Origin: MGR-bin208 sp043779285
Lineage (GTDB): Bacteria; Bacteroidota; Bacteroidia; Chitinophagales; Chitinophagaceae
Direction: 5' to 3'
DNA: 13,629 bases
NCBI GenBank assembly: GCA_043779285.1
Contig: JAYWEL010000040.1
Location: 1 to 13,629, forward strand
The position numbers were made by a program, and so were the translations under genes. The notes under the pieces were generated by a model. It searched no databases. It worked only from the letters and a program-made list of their open reading frames with translations, and was not told where the DNA came from. Positions within the stretch are counted from its first letter, which is position 1, and every line of letters begins with the position of its first letter. Positions 13,620-13,629 of this stretch are shown here, piece by piece.

Positions 13620-13629
13620 CCGCAGAAAA

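Noticed and set aside
1..13629. A novel defence, toxin-antitoxin or mobile system
   Set aside because: All sizeable reading frames are explained by housekeeping or membrane genes; remaining frames are shadows in other frames, and no transposase, nuclease, CRISPR repeat or toxin-like pair is seen.

Overview
The window reads as a chromosomal core segment of a low-GC member of the Bacteroidota, probably near the Chitinophagales or Cytophagales; rank below phylum is a guess. Three things point there. The proteins look like Bacteroidota versions: a DUF4294 secreted protein, a BshB1 bacillithiol deacetylase, a Cys-type CcmE beside a long CcmF, and an agmatinase-family ureohydrolase with the Bacteroidota-type N-terminus. 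Six plus-strand start codons are preceded by an exact TAnnTTTG, the -7 element of the Bacteroidota sigma factor, and four promoters also have a TTTG 19-20 bases further upstream. Shine-Dalgarno sequences are essentially absent.

Layout, left to right. (1) 1-453, minus: the N-terminal half of an agmatinase-family ureohydrolase, cut by the window edge and divergent from the next gene. (2) 675-3596, plus: ccmE-ccmF, an operon for System I cytochrome c maturation (haem chaperone and haem ligation). (3) 3684-4370, plus: a secreted DUF4294 protein. (4) 4435-6338, plus: bshB1 (low-molecular-weight thiol synthesis) and a membrane fatty-acid desaturase, each with its own -7 box. (5) 6343-6921, minus: a TPMT-like methyltransferase, tail to tail with the desaturase. 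(6) 7019-10660, plus: acyl-CoA dehydrogenase, YggS-type PLP-binding protein and glnS, with intrinsic terminators after the first and third. (7) 10817-11170, plus: a small three-helix membrane protein with an operator-like inverted repeat on its promoter. (8) 11204-13452, minus: an outer-membrane beta-barrel protein, a small four-helix membrane protein and a TylF/MycF-like methyltransferase. (9) 13533-13619: an almost fully palindromic 87-base element with a GC-rich core hairpin, probably a REP/MITE-type repeat.

The genes do not form one pathway. The only tight functional unit is ccmE-ccmF; the rest are mostly single-gene transcription units for lipid, thiol, PLP and translation housekeeping. 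I found no defence island, phage, integron, CRISPR array, transposase, tRNA or rRNA, and no intergenic stretch above 300 bases. What deserves a second look is mainly non-coding: the terminal palindrome, a plus-strand terminator buried in the antisense of the methyltransferase gene, a possibly leaderless yggS, and the operator-like repeat at 10762. At the protein level, the Cys-for-His CcmE stands out.
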